Assembly (NCBI GenBank): GCA_035526825.1
Contig: DATLBT010000132.1
Coordinates: 1 to 64,000 of the forward strand
Origin: JACPFV01 sp035526825
GTDB lineage: Bacteria; Pseudomonadota; Gammaproteobacteria; Nevskiales; Nevskiaceae
Reading direction: 5' to 3'
Length of the DNA: 64,000 nucleotides
Of the stretch, positions 43,799 to 51,495 are shown piece by piece. The translations under genes and the position numbers were made by a program. Positions within the stretch are counted from its first letter, which is position 1, and each line of letters opens with the position of its first letter. A model generated the notes under the pieces. It ran no database searches. It saw only the letters and a program-made list of their open reading frames with translations, and was not told the origin of the DNA.

Positions 43799-46700
43799 AT
43801 GGCAACCAACAAGGAACTTCTCGCGCAGGAAATTGCCAAGGCCGTCGGCGCGGGTAAGGCCGTTCAGTTACCCACCGTCGATTTCAACGATCCCAATCGA
43901 CCTAAGACCTGCCTTGAAGTGGATTTCCCGATCCTGCCCGTCAACCAGGTTGCGGTGATCGAGGGCAACGCCGGAAAGCCCATCTACCAGATGTCGAAAT
44001 GGTGGGCTCGGCGCCGGTCCAGCGTTTTCCGCTCGATGCTAATCGCTGCTGCGACCAAAGCACCGGATGATCCATCGCACGCAGCCAAATTGGTGTGGGA
44101 CAACTACTACGCCAATCACCAAAAAAAAGGTGCGTTCAAGAACCTAAACGTTGCGGACATTTTCCTCGGCGGCGGCACGACAGTGGTGGAAGGCGCGCGC
44201 CTCGGCATGCAGATGTACGGCAACGATCTGAACCCAGTCGCATGGTTCGTCGTGAAACAAGAGCTGGCCAACGTCGATCTGGATGAAGTGAAGCGATTGC
44301 TCGCGGACATCGAGTCCGAGGTGAAACCGCAGATCATCCCTTACTACTACTGCGATGGCCCACATGGCGAGAAGGGTAAGTGGACGCACGTGCCTAGCGG
44401 GCGGGTTGAGGGCGCGAAGTTCGATCCGCTATCGCTCACCCCCGTTCAGCGGCGCGATTACCGGTACGAAGGGCCGGAGATCATCTATACCTTCTGGGCC
44501 AAGCACGGGCCCTGCCAGGTCACCGGCTGTGGGCATCGCACGCCGATCATGACGAGCCCGGTCATGGCAATTAAAACGCTAACCGTTAAGGCTTGGGAGC
44601 ACACGTGTAGCAAATGCCGCCGCAGCTTTGATGTAGAGGACAAGGAGGCCCGCATGGCTCCAGATGTTCCTCTCTTCGTGAATCCAGACGAGCCTCCGTA
44701 TTCCGTGCTCGATCTGAAGCGCGGCGTGGTTTGTCCGCATTGCGACCACGCGTCGATGGTTAAACTTGGTAAGGGAAAGAATAAAAAGGTCGATTTGTCG
44801 CTCCTGGTGCACCCCAAGTGGCTTTCTGGCAGTAGGAAGTCAGCGAAGAACGGAGCGGGTTTTGGTGGGTCAGCTCAGGACGACGCCGCTGCAACGGCAC
44901 TTTGGAATCAAGAGCGGGCGAGCAAGATTCGGTTGCTGGAAGTGCGCGGCACATTGCCAGACAAGGTTACATGCCCCAATACGAAGGTTACGTTTAGCAC
45001 CGGGAAGGAAGGCGGAACGGTTCCAAAGAAGTCGCACTATGCCTGCGCCGCTTGCGGAACAGTGCAGGACGTTCTTGAGACAGTTAAGGCGTCTAAGAAA
45101 ACTGGTCCCACTGCTGGGTACGCGGTGCAAGGATATGCACCGGGAGCGGCTGAATCCGGGGAGACATACAACGGGCGATTCTTTGCCCCCTTCGATTCCG
45201 GGCGTGCGACTCAGTTCGACGCTGCCCAGACGGAATGGGATACCCGCAAGAACGCCGATCTGGCACCTTACTGGCCGAAGAGTGAGCTGCCGTACGGTTT
45301 CATGACGCATCACCTCCAAGGTGGCGTGCCAAACCATGGGTTCACGCACTGGTGGACGATGTACAACCCCAGGCAGTTGCTTGTACACGCGCAACTCCTG
45401 AAAGCTATAGAGACGGTCGGTACGTACTCGTGGGATGTAAGGGAATTCGTTCTGGGCGCATTCCAAAACTACTTGCGCAACCAGTCAATGTTTTCGTTTT
45501 GGCACATGAAGCTCGACAAGCTCGCGCCAGCAATGTCGAACAGCAACTTCCACCCCAAATCGAATGTGGTAGAGGTTGGCGTGTTTTCTCCGATGGGCTA
45601 TGGACCTTGGTCATCCACCGTTGAGGTGCTCAGCAAAGGTCGCGAGTGGGCGTTGAGTCCTTGGGAAACGGTCAGCGTTGAAACATTGCGTCGAACGCAC
45701 CCGAAGCTCGGCGAGCAATGTGCTGGAAAAAGTGAAAAGGTTATGCCCGGTGATCCGCTTCTACCGGCAACTGTGTTTCAAGGTTCGTCCACGGAGCTGA
45801 CGCAGATGCAGGATCGGTCAGTGGACCTCGTAATCACTGATCCACCCTTTGGGGGGTTACTTCACTATTCAGAGCTCTCAGATTTCTTTTACGTTTGGCT
45901 GCGGCTTGTTCTAAAGGCGAAATATCCAGACTCCTTTTCCGCCGAGTACACGCCAAAAGCGGTTGAGGTTGTCGCCAACCGAGCACGCGAGCCGGAGGAT
46001 TCAGATGGGTTCTACCAGCGGTTGCTCACGCAATGCTGGAGAGAGGCACACCGCATTCTGAAGCCAAGTGGAATTCTCGCTTTTACGTTTCACCACAGCG
46101 AGGATGAGCCATGGGTTGCGGTGCTGGAATCTCTTTTTGATGCCGGGTTCTATCTTGAGGCGACGTATCCGATACGTTCCGATGAAACCAAGGGTGAAGG
46201 AGAGTTCGGGTCGAAGACGATCGAATACGACATCATTCACGTCTGCCGTAAACGCACCGAAGAACCGAAGGCCGTGAGTTGGGGCCGCATGCGCAAAGAG
46301 GTGCTCGCCGATGTGCGACAACTACAGGCGATGCTTGAGAACCACGCCAAAGAAGGGTTGCCCGCCGCTGACTTGCAGGTGATTCGCCGTGGCAAAGCTT
46401 TGGAATATTTCTCCCGACACTACGGAAGGGTGTATGTCGATGAAGGGCGCCCGATTACGGTGAAGGACGCTCTGGTCGGCATCAACCAGCTGATTGATGA
46501 GGACTCAAATCGCGTCAAGGAGCCGCCTCCGGTTACTGCGGAGCCGATCACGCGCCAGTTTCTTCGCATTTTCGATGGGAAGTCGGAAGTCGCACGCGAC
46601 CAAATGCAGAAGTTCCTGCGTGGATCGGGAATCGCGCCAGACGAGTTTGCGCAGCGCGGCTGGTGTTCAGAGCAGAACAAGGTATTCACGCTGACGGATG

Positions 46701-47011
46701 CTCTTAAGTTCGCGCGCGACTGGCAGGGCAAGCACAAGCGTCGCCTAACGTCCGACTTCGATCAGGCGTTGGTTCTGATCGGCGCCTGCTTCGATGGCAG
46801 CGGCATTAATGCTGCGGACACGATCAAGAACGAAAACTTCAGGCCGCATGCCGCGCTTAGAGGGCTGTTGGAATGGCTGTCGAAACGCGGCGCTGGCTCT
46901 GCCATTCGGAACGCGGCGTCGCGGGCTCTGACTATCTACAACAGCTGGGCCTCGGCGAACCAGGCTCAGGTCAAGCAAATGGCGCTCTTCCTGGAAGAGG
47001 AAGCTGCGTGA
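43799..47011 (+). CDS. DUF1156-containing adenine-specific DNA methyltransferase (PglXI-like)
   Basis: A 1070-aa methylase. The N-terminal DUF1156 region (VIEGNAGKPIYQMSKWWARR) is followed by the SAM-binding segment DIFLGGGTTVVEGARLGM (FLGGGTT at 122-128) and YGNDLNPVAW. The catalytic DPPF is at 681-684 (ITDPPFGGLLHYSE). Between them are zinc-ribbon-like cysteine pairs (C270/C273, C312/C315, C416/C419). This matches the COG1743 type of methylase used in BREX type 3-like and other defence loci to mark host DNA. It starts 12 bases after the PglZ gene, and its stop overlaps the next gene in a GTGA arrangement. Confidence 0.9.
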   Translation: MATNKELLAQEIAKAVGAGKAVQLPTVDFNDPNRPKTCLEVDFPILPVNQVAVIEGNAGKPIYQMSKWWARRRSSVFRSMLIAAATKAPDDPSHAAKLVWDNYYANHQKKGAFKNLNVADIFLGGGTTVVEGARLGMQMYGNDLNPVAWFVVKQELANVDLDEVKRLLADIESEVKPQIIPYYYCDGPHGEKGKWTHVPSGRVEGAKFDPLSLTPVQRRDYRYEGPEIIYTFWAKHGPCQVTGCGHRTPIMTSPVMAIKTLTVKAWEHTCSKCRRSFDVEDKEARMAPDVPLFVNPDEPPYSVLDLKRGVVCPHCDHASMVKLGKGKNKKVDLSLLVHPKWLSGSRKSAKNGAGFGGSAQDDAAATALWNQERASKIRLLEVRGTLPDKVTCPNTKVTFSTGKEGGTVPKKSHYACAACGTVQDVLETVKASKKTGPTAGYAVQGYAPGAAESGETYNGRFFAPFDSGRATQFDAAQTEWDTRKNADLAPYWPKSELPYGFMTHHLQGGVPNHGFTHWWTMYNPRQLLVHAQLLKAIETVGTYSWDVREFVLGAFQNYLRNQSMFSFWHMKLDKLAPAMSNSNFHPKSNVVEVGVFSPMGYGPWSSTVEVLSKGREWALSPWETVSVETLRRTHPKLGEQCAGKSEKVMPGDPLLPATVFQGSSTELTQMQDRSVDLVITDPPFGGLLHYSELSDFFYVWLRLVLKAKYPDSFSAEYTPKAVEVVANRAREPEDSDGFYQRLLTQCWREAHRILKPSGILAFTFHHSEDEPWVAVLESLFDAGFYLEATYPIRSDETKGEGEFGSKTIEYDIIHVCRKRTEEPKAVSWGRMRKEVLADVRQLQAMLENHAKEGLPAADLQVIRRGKALEYFSRHYGRVYVDEGRPITVKDALVGINQLIDEDSNRVKEPPPVTAEPITRQFLRIFDGKSEVARDQMQKFLRGSGIAPDEFAQRGWCSEQNKVFTLTDALKFARDWQGKHKRRLTSDFDQALVLIGACFDGSGINAADTIKNENFRPHAALRGLLEWLSKRGAGSAIRNAASRALTIYNSWASANQAQVKQMALFLEEEAA

Positions 47012-47508
47012 AACAGCTCAGCGATACCGGATGGCAGCGCCGAGGCATCAGTTGGCTGTGGAATGCCGACGCGCTCGCCAATGTCGTGCAACCCAATCAG
47101 GTGTGGAGCATGCGGCAGTTTCTCCAAGCGGCCGGTCGCTGGCCGGAGCAACTCCCAGGCATGGGTGGGTCCGCAGTCGCCGTGGCCGGTCTTGATGGCT
47201 GCCTGGACCTACTTGCACCGCCAGATGCCGAAGCGTGGCTGAGCGGAGACGTCAAGGAAGCGATCCTGTCGTTCCAGGACGAGTACGAGGGCGACGGAGC
47301 GCTCGTCTTCTGGTTGCCAGGTGGTCGCAAGCGGTTGCACACCAATCCCGCTTCAGACGATGTCACATGGCGCTGTTCGGCGCCGCACAATGGAAAGAAT
47401 CTGGATTTCGGGCGTCTGCTCTGGGGAGCAGCCAACGAGTATCCGCGTGAGCTGATGATGGCTGACTCCAGTGATTCAGTGGGCCTGTTCCACCTTCGGA
47501 TCACATAG
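47008..47508 (+). CDS. Unknown 166-aa protein of the BREX-like operon
   Basis: A 166-aa soluble protein beginning at GTG 47008, which overlaps the methylase stop, with a strong GGAAGAGGAAG site upstream. Recognisable segments are WQRRGISWLWNADALANVV, LSFQDEYEGDGALVFWLPGG and LDFGRLLWGAANEYPREL. It is compact and rich in Trp and Gly. No family recognised. Its coupled position between methylase and helicase implies a structural or specificity role in the system. Confidence 0.8.
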   Translation: MKQLSDTGWQRRGISWLWNADALANVVQPNQVWSMRQFLQAAGRWPEQLPGMGGSAVAVAGLDGCLDLLAPPDAEAWLSGDVKEAILSFQDEYEGDGALVFWLPGGRKRLHTNPASDDVTWRCSAPHNGKNLDFGRLLWGAANEYPRELMMADSSDSVGLFHLRIT

Positions 47509-47521
47509 TGCTCGCTCCCCT

Positions 47522-50308
47522 ATGAAGGAGAGCGCCTTCAACGACTTTGCGCCTGGGAGCCGAATCTCCCATCCCGATTTTGGAACGGGGGTGGTGCTCG
47601 ACGCTCCGCGTGACGGCTACTTGCGCGGTTTCTTCAGCGCCGGTGAGCGCCGCATCCCAGTCGGCGCGGTAAGGCTGGAACAATCCAGAACCGAGCGAAT
47701 CCTTCGAGCAGTCGCAGGAGGAGAGGAGCGCGCGCGGAAAGCGTGGCTCTGCTATGAAGCGCATGCACTGCCGGTCATGGAAAGCGCCTCCGCGCTCACC
47801 TCGGCCAAGATCGATCTGCTGCCGCATCAGGTCGTGCTCACTCACCGAATTGCAACGGCGTCGCCCCGCCGCTTTCTGATCGCGGACGAGGTCGGGCTCG
47901 GCAAAACCATCGAAACCGCCTTGCTGCTCCGTGAGCTTGCCAGCAGGGGAGAATTGAACCGGGCGCTGATGGTCGTTCCGGCGGGCCTGGTGAATAACTG
48001 GCACCGCGAGTTGAACGAGGTATTCAATCTCAACTTCGAGGTGTTCGGCTCAGAAGGCGACATTACGGATCGCAAGTCGAACGCATTCGCCAAGCATGAT
48101 CGGCTAATCGCCAGCATCGACACACTCAAGCGGCCGGCGCGCATCAAGCGGTTGCTAGAAGCGCCTCGTTGGGATCTGGTGGTATTCGACGAGGCGCATC
48201 ACCTCACCGCGTATCGCAGTGGCGGCAAGGTGCGAAAGACCGAGAACTATAAGCTCGCGGAAGCCATGAAGGGCCACGCGCGCGACTTGGTGCTGCTGTC
48301 AGCGACGCCTCACCAGGGCAATCATTTCCAATTCTGGATGTTGGCGCAGTTGCTGAATCCCACCCTGTTTGGCAGTCCCGAGGAAATGGTTCAGCAGCGA
48401 CACCGCCTGAATACGATCATGCTTCGTCGCACTAAAGCTGATGCATGCCGTCCGGATGGCTCTCCGCTGTTTGCTCGTCGCTGGGTTCACACAGAGTCCT
48501 TCTTGATGCGCGACGACGAGCGGCGTTTCTACGAGCGGCTGCGCGAGTATCTGGAGGATGGCTTTGATCTAGCGCGCCGCCAGGGTAATCAGGGCCGTGC
48601 CCTTGGCTTCCTCATGGCGATCTTCCAGAAGATCGCCGCTTCGTCATTTTCAGCGGTTCGGCGCACGCTCAAGCGGCGCTTGCTGATGCTGACGCTTCAC
48701 GAGGCAATGCTAAAGGACAAAGCCCTCGATATTGAGGGGCGCGAGCAATTGCTCGACGAAGCGCGGGCTCTCGTCCATGAGGAGTTCGGTGTCGCGCGGG
48801 ATACCGTGGGGCGAAACGAAGTGGATCGTATCCTCGCGGACCTGAAGCTCAAGCTGGCAAAGAAGCTGGATGAGGAAGCTCTGGAAATGGCTTCGGACCC
48901 TTATGGGACTGAGTTTGCTGCCAGCCATGCCGAGGATGCGGCCGCAACGGCAGTCAATTTGCACCTGCCCGAAGAGAGGATGAGGATTGGAGAGCTGCTG
49001 GAACTCTTCCCCAAGCAGCGGGAAACGAAGGCCCAGAAGCTCTTAGACGGCCTAGGCATGCTCTGGAGGCAGAACAAGGACGAAAAGATCGTCATCTTCG
49101 CCACGTACCTCGGCACTGTGGACCTGATCGCACGCGAGATCGAGCAGCAATTCCCCGGCCAGGGCGTCACGGTGCTTCGCGGTGGCGATCACGGAGCGAA
49201 GGTCGCAGCCGAACGCCGCTTCCGCCAGAAGGATGGCCCGCGGGTGCTGGTGTGCACCGCTGCCGGCCGCGAGGGCATCAATCTGCAGTTCGCTCGCATC
49301 CTTTTCAATTTTGATCTCCCTTGGAACCCGATGGACCTAGAACAGCGGATCGGGCGCATCCATCGTTATGGGCAATTGCACACGGCCCAGGTCTATAACC
49401 TGGTCCTGTCCGACACGATCGAAGGCCGCATCTTCCTGCTCCTGGATGAGAAGCTCTCGGAGATTGCTCGGACCTTGGGCAAGGTCGATGAACAAGGAAA
49501 TGTTGCCGAGGACCTGCGAGCGCAGATACTCGGGCAGCTCTCCGAGCGGTTGAGCTACGACCGCCTTTATCAGGAGGCTCTCTCCGACCCGGAGCTGAAG
49601 CGAACGAAAGTCGAGTTGGAAGCGGCCCTTGCCAATGCCCGCGAGGCCCGCGAGGTCGTCTTCGATCTCTTCCAGGACTTGGAAGGCTTCAGCCTCGATG
49701 ACTACAAGCCCTTCTCCGATGTCTCGTCTGGCCTGGAACGACTGGTGACATTTCTTTCTACGGCACTGAGCGATAAGCAGTTACGAGTGGTGAAGGGAAA
49801 CGATCAGACGTATGACATCGTCGCCGCAGATGGCTCGAAGCGTCTTCAATTCACCCTCGATCGCGATACTGCGACCACCCGTGATGACTTGGAATTGCTT
49901 GGCATTGACCATCCGCTTGTCCAAGACGAGCTGCGGCGTTGGCGTAGCCTCCCGCCGGAAGAGGTTGGGATCGCCGTCCAGGGTGATTCCAAGGAGTCAC
50001 TTTCCTTGACGCTATGGCTTATTGAAACGACCGCTGGCAAAGGAGAGCGGCGGACTCTGCTGTTGCCGATTGCCGTCAAGAAGGACGGCACCAGAGCACC
50101 GCAGCGCGAACGCCATGCGGACCGGGCCTTCGCGTTATTGCCCGGCTCTGAGGCGTTTTCGATCAGCGAGCGGCTTGGTCTGGCCGTGCACTCGGCCGAG
50201 CCGATGCTACAGCGGGAACTGAAGCACAAGGGTATGGCTTTGGGTGACGGGAGCTACTCCGCCGAATTGATCGGCTATGTCGAAATCCGGGGCGAGGGCT
50301 TAACGTGA
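47522..50308 (+). CDS. SNF2-type DEAD/DEAH helicase (BrxHII/DrmD-like)
   Basis: A 928-aa superfamily 2 helicase. Motif I is LIADEVGLGKTIETALLL, motif II is VVFDEAHHLT, motif III is LLSATPHQGN, and motifs V/VI are AAGREGINLQFARILFNFDLPW and QRIGRIHRYGQ. The N-terminal 70 residues (GSRISHPDFGTGVVLDAP) form a small tudor-like beta module. Such SNF2-family translocases serve BREX type 3-like and DISARM loci. The ATG at 47522 lies 13 bases after the previous stop, with no strong ribosome site; upstream in-frame codons are inside the previous gene. Confidence 0.9.
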   Translation: MKESAFNDFAPGSRISHPDFGTGVVLDAPRDGYLRGFFSAGERRIPVGAVRLEQSRTERILRAVAGGEERARKAWLCYEAHALPVMESASALTSAKIDLLPHQVVLTHRIATASPRRFLIADEVGLGKTIETALLLRELASRGELNRALMVVPAGLVNNWHRELNEVFNLNFEVFGSEGDITDRKSNAFAKHDRLIASIDTLKRPARIKRLLEAPRWDLVVFDEAHHLTAYRSGGKVRKTENYKLAEAMKGHARDLVLLSATPHQGNHFQFWMLAQLLNPTLFGSPEEMVQQRHRLNTIMLRRTKADACRPDGSPLFARRWVHTESFLMRDDERRFYERLREYLEDGFDLARRQGNQGRALGFLMAIFQKIAASSFSAVRRTLKRRLLMLTLHEAMLKDKALDIEGREQLLDEARALVHEEFGVARDTVGRNEVDRILADLKLKLAKKLDEEALEMASDPYGTEFAASHAEDAAATAVNLHLPEERMRIGELLELFPKQRETKAQKLLDGLGMLWRQNKDEKIVIFATYLGTVDLIAREIEQQFPGQGVTVLRGGDHGAKVAAERRFRQKDGPRVLVCTAAGREGINLQFARILFNFDLPWNPMDLEQRIGRIHRYGQLHTAQVYNLVLSDTIEGRIFLLLDEKLSEIARTLGKVDEQGNVAEDLRAQILGQLSERLSYDRLYQEALSDPELKRTKVELEAALANAREAREVVFDLFQDLEGFSLDDYKPFSDVSSGLERLVTFLSTALSDKQLRVVKGNDQTYDIVAADGSKRLQFTLDRDTATTRDDLELLGIDHPLVQDELRRWRSLPPEEVGIAVQGDSKESLSLTLWLIETTAGKGERRTLLLPIAVKKDGTRAPQRERHADRAFALLPGSEAFSISERLGLAVHSAEPMLQRELKHKGMALGDGSYSAELIGYVEIRGEGLT

Positions 50309-50333
50309 GCGGCACACCTTTCCTAACCGCGAG

Positions 50334-51482
50334 ATGCCGCCGCCGGACTTGCCGATGAGCGAGATTAGTCTAAATCAGCACGTGAGCCTTGCCGACCTCG
50401 CAGCGTGGCCACTAACTGATGATGAAGTTACCTTCCGTCTTACGAGAGGCGCAACGTTTGATCCGGGAGTCGAAGGCGTTGCCGTTGGACTTCTTCGGAA
50501 TTCAATCCGAGCGGGTTCTTCGTTTCACTTGAAAGTTGCCTTCCGGCCGATAGACGAAGCGGGCCGGCCGCAGGGATTATTGGAGGGGTTGCTTGGCGTC
50601 CACCTTCTCCTCAGTGCCAGTTCAGTAACAATCGAGGGCGATAGCGACGATGCGCGGCGAATGCTCATTGAGCGCGTGTGGAGCTACATCAAACAGAACG
50701 AAGGCCTAGTAGGCGATGGCAAGAGGCAGACCGTAGTCTTTCGCGACCCGGACTATTCAATTCCGGAATGCCTCCGGGAATCGAGTTCCGCGCGATTTCC
50801 ATATCCGAACAAGTTTAAGACGCTCCTTGCGCGCATGTCGCGCAATCTTGCCTGGTCAGCTGAGCTATCTACTTTGCCCGCCGAAGAAAGCGTCGCAACC
50901 GTTCTCTATGAGGCTGCGCTCAATGCCCATGAACACGCTCGATGGGACTCCGATAATGGGACATTGCCACCAGCGATTCGAGGCATCGTATTAGAGAAGT
51001 TGCATTTCAACTCACGCGACGAGCTGCAGCGACGAACGACCCTCTCGCCCGGACTACGTGAATACATTGCGAGAGCATGGTCAGAGGGGGCGCGGCAGGT
51101 TTCGTTCCTCGCGGCCACGGTCACCGATGCTGGAATTGGAATCCAGCACACGCTACCACCCAAAGGCGCTGAAAGCGCATGGGACCGTCTCAACCGAGCA
51201 TTCAAGTCCGGTGTGACGCGAAAGCCGATCGTTCCGGATAAGGGACTCGGCGAGGGCCTCCCTAGCATCGCGGAGGCCGCGCTACGTTTGCGAGCATACC
51301 TGTCTGTCTCGTCCGCCGAGTTGAATGGGTTTCGAGATTTCACACTTGAGCCACCGGGCGCCCAAGACGAGATGCTCGTTCGTCATCCAATCGACATCCC
51401 AAAGCGGGTCGGAACGTCGCTCACGGTGATTTGGCCGGTATTGGAGGGAAGGGGCAGCCAGGGACGATTGTTCCAGGCCTAG
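50334..51482 (+). CDS. GHKL-type (HATPase) protein paired with a PRTase-like protein
   Basis: A 382-aa protein with a GHKL ATPase domain in its second half: N-box-like EAALNAHEHA (residues 193-202), G1 box VTDAGIGI (263-270), and a glycine lid KGLGEGLPS (303-311). The N-terminal 170 residues are unrecognised (VTFRLTRGATFDPGVEGVAVG, split by turns, then HLLLSASSVTIEGDSDDA). No phosphoacceptor His domain, receiver or membrane segment is visible, so it is not an ordinary sensor kinase; it resembles stand-alone GHKL ATPases of conflict systems. It starts 25 bases after the helicase (an ATG at 50355 is also possible) and 13 bases before the PRTase-like gene. Confidence 0.75.
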   Translation: MPPPDLPMSEISLNQHVSLADLAAWPLTDDEVTFRLTRGATFDPGVEGVAVGLLRNSIRAGSSFHLKVAFRPIDEAGRPQGLLEGLLGVHLLLSASSVTIEGDSDDARRMLIERVWSYIKQNEGLVGDGKRQTVVFRDPDYSIPECLRESSSARFPYPNKFKTLLARMSRNLAWSAELSTLPAEESVATVLYEAALNAHEHARWDSDNGTLPPAIRGIVLEKLHFNSRDELQRRTTLSPGLREYIARAWSEGARQVSFLAATVTDAGIGIQHTLPPKGAESAWDRLNRAFKSGVTRKPIVPDKGLGEGLPSIAEAALRLRAYLSVSSAELNGFRDFTLEPPGAQDEMLVRHPIDIPKRVGTSLTVIWPVLEGRGSQGRLFQA

Positions 51483-51495
51483 CGCGCTGTCGTAC

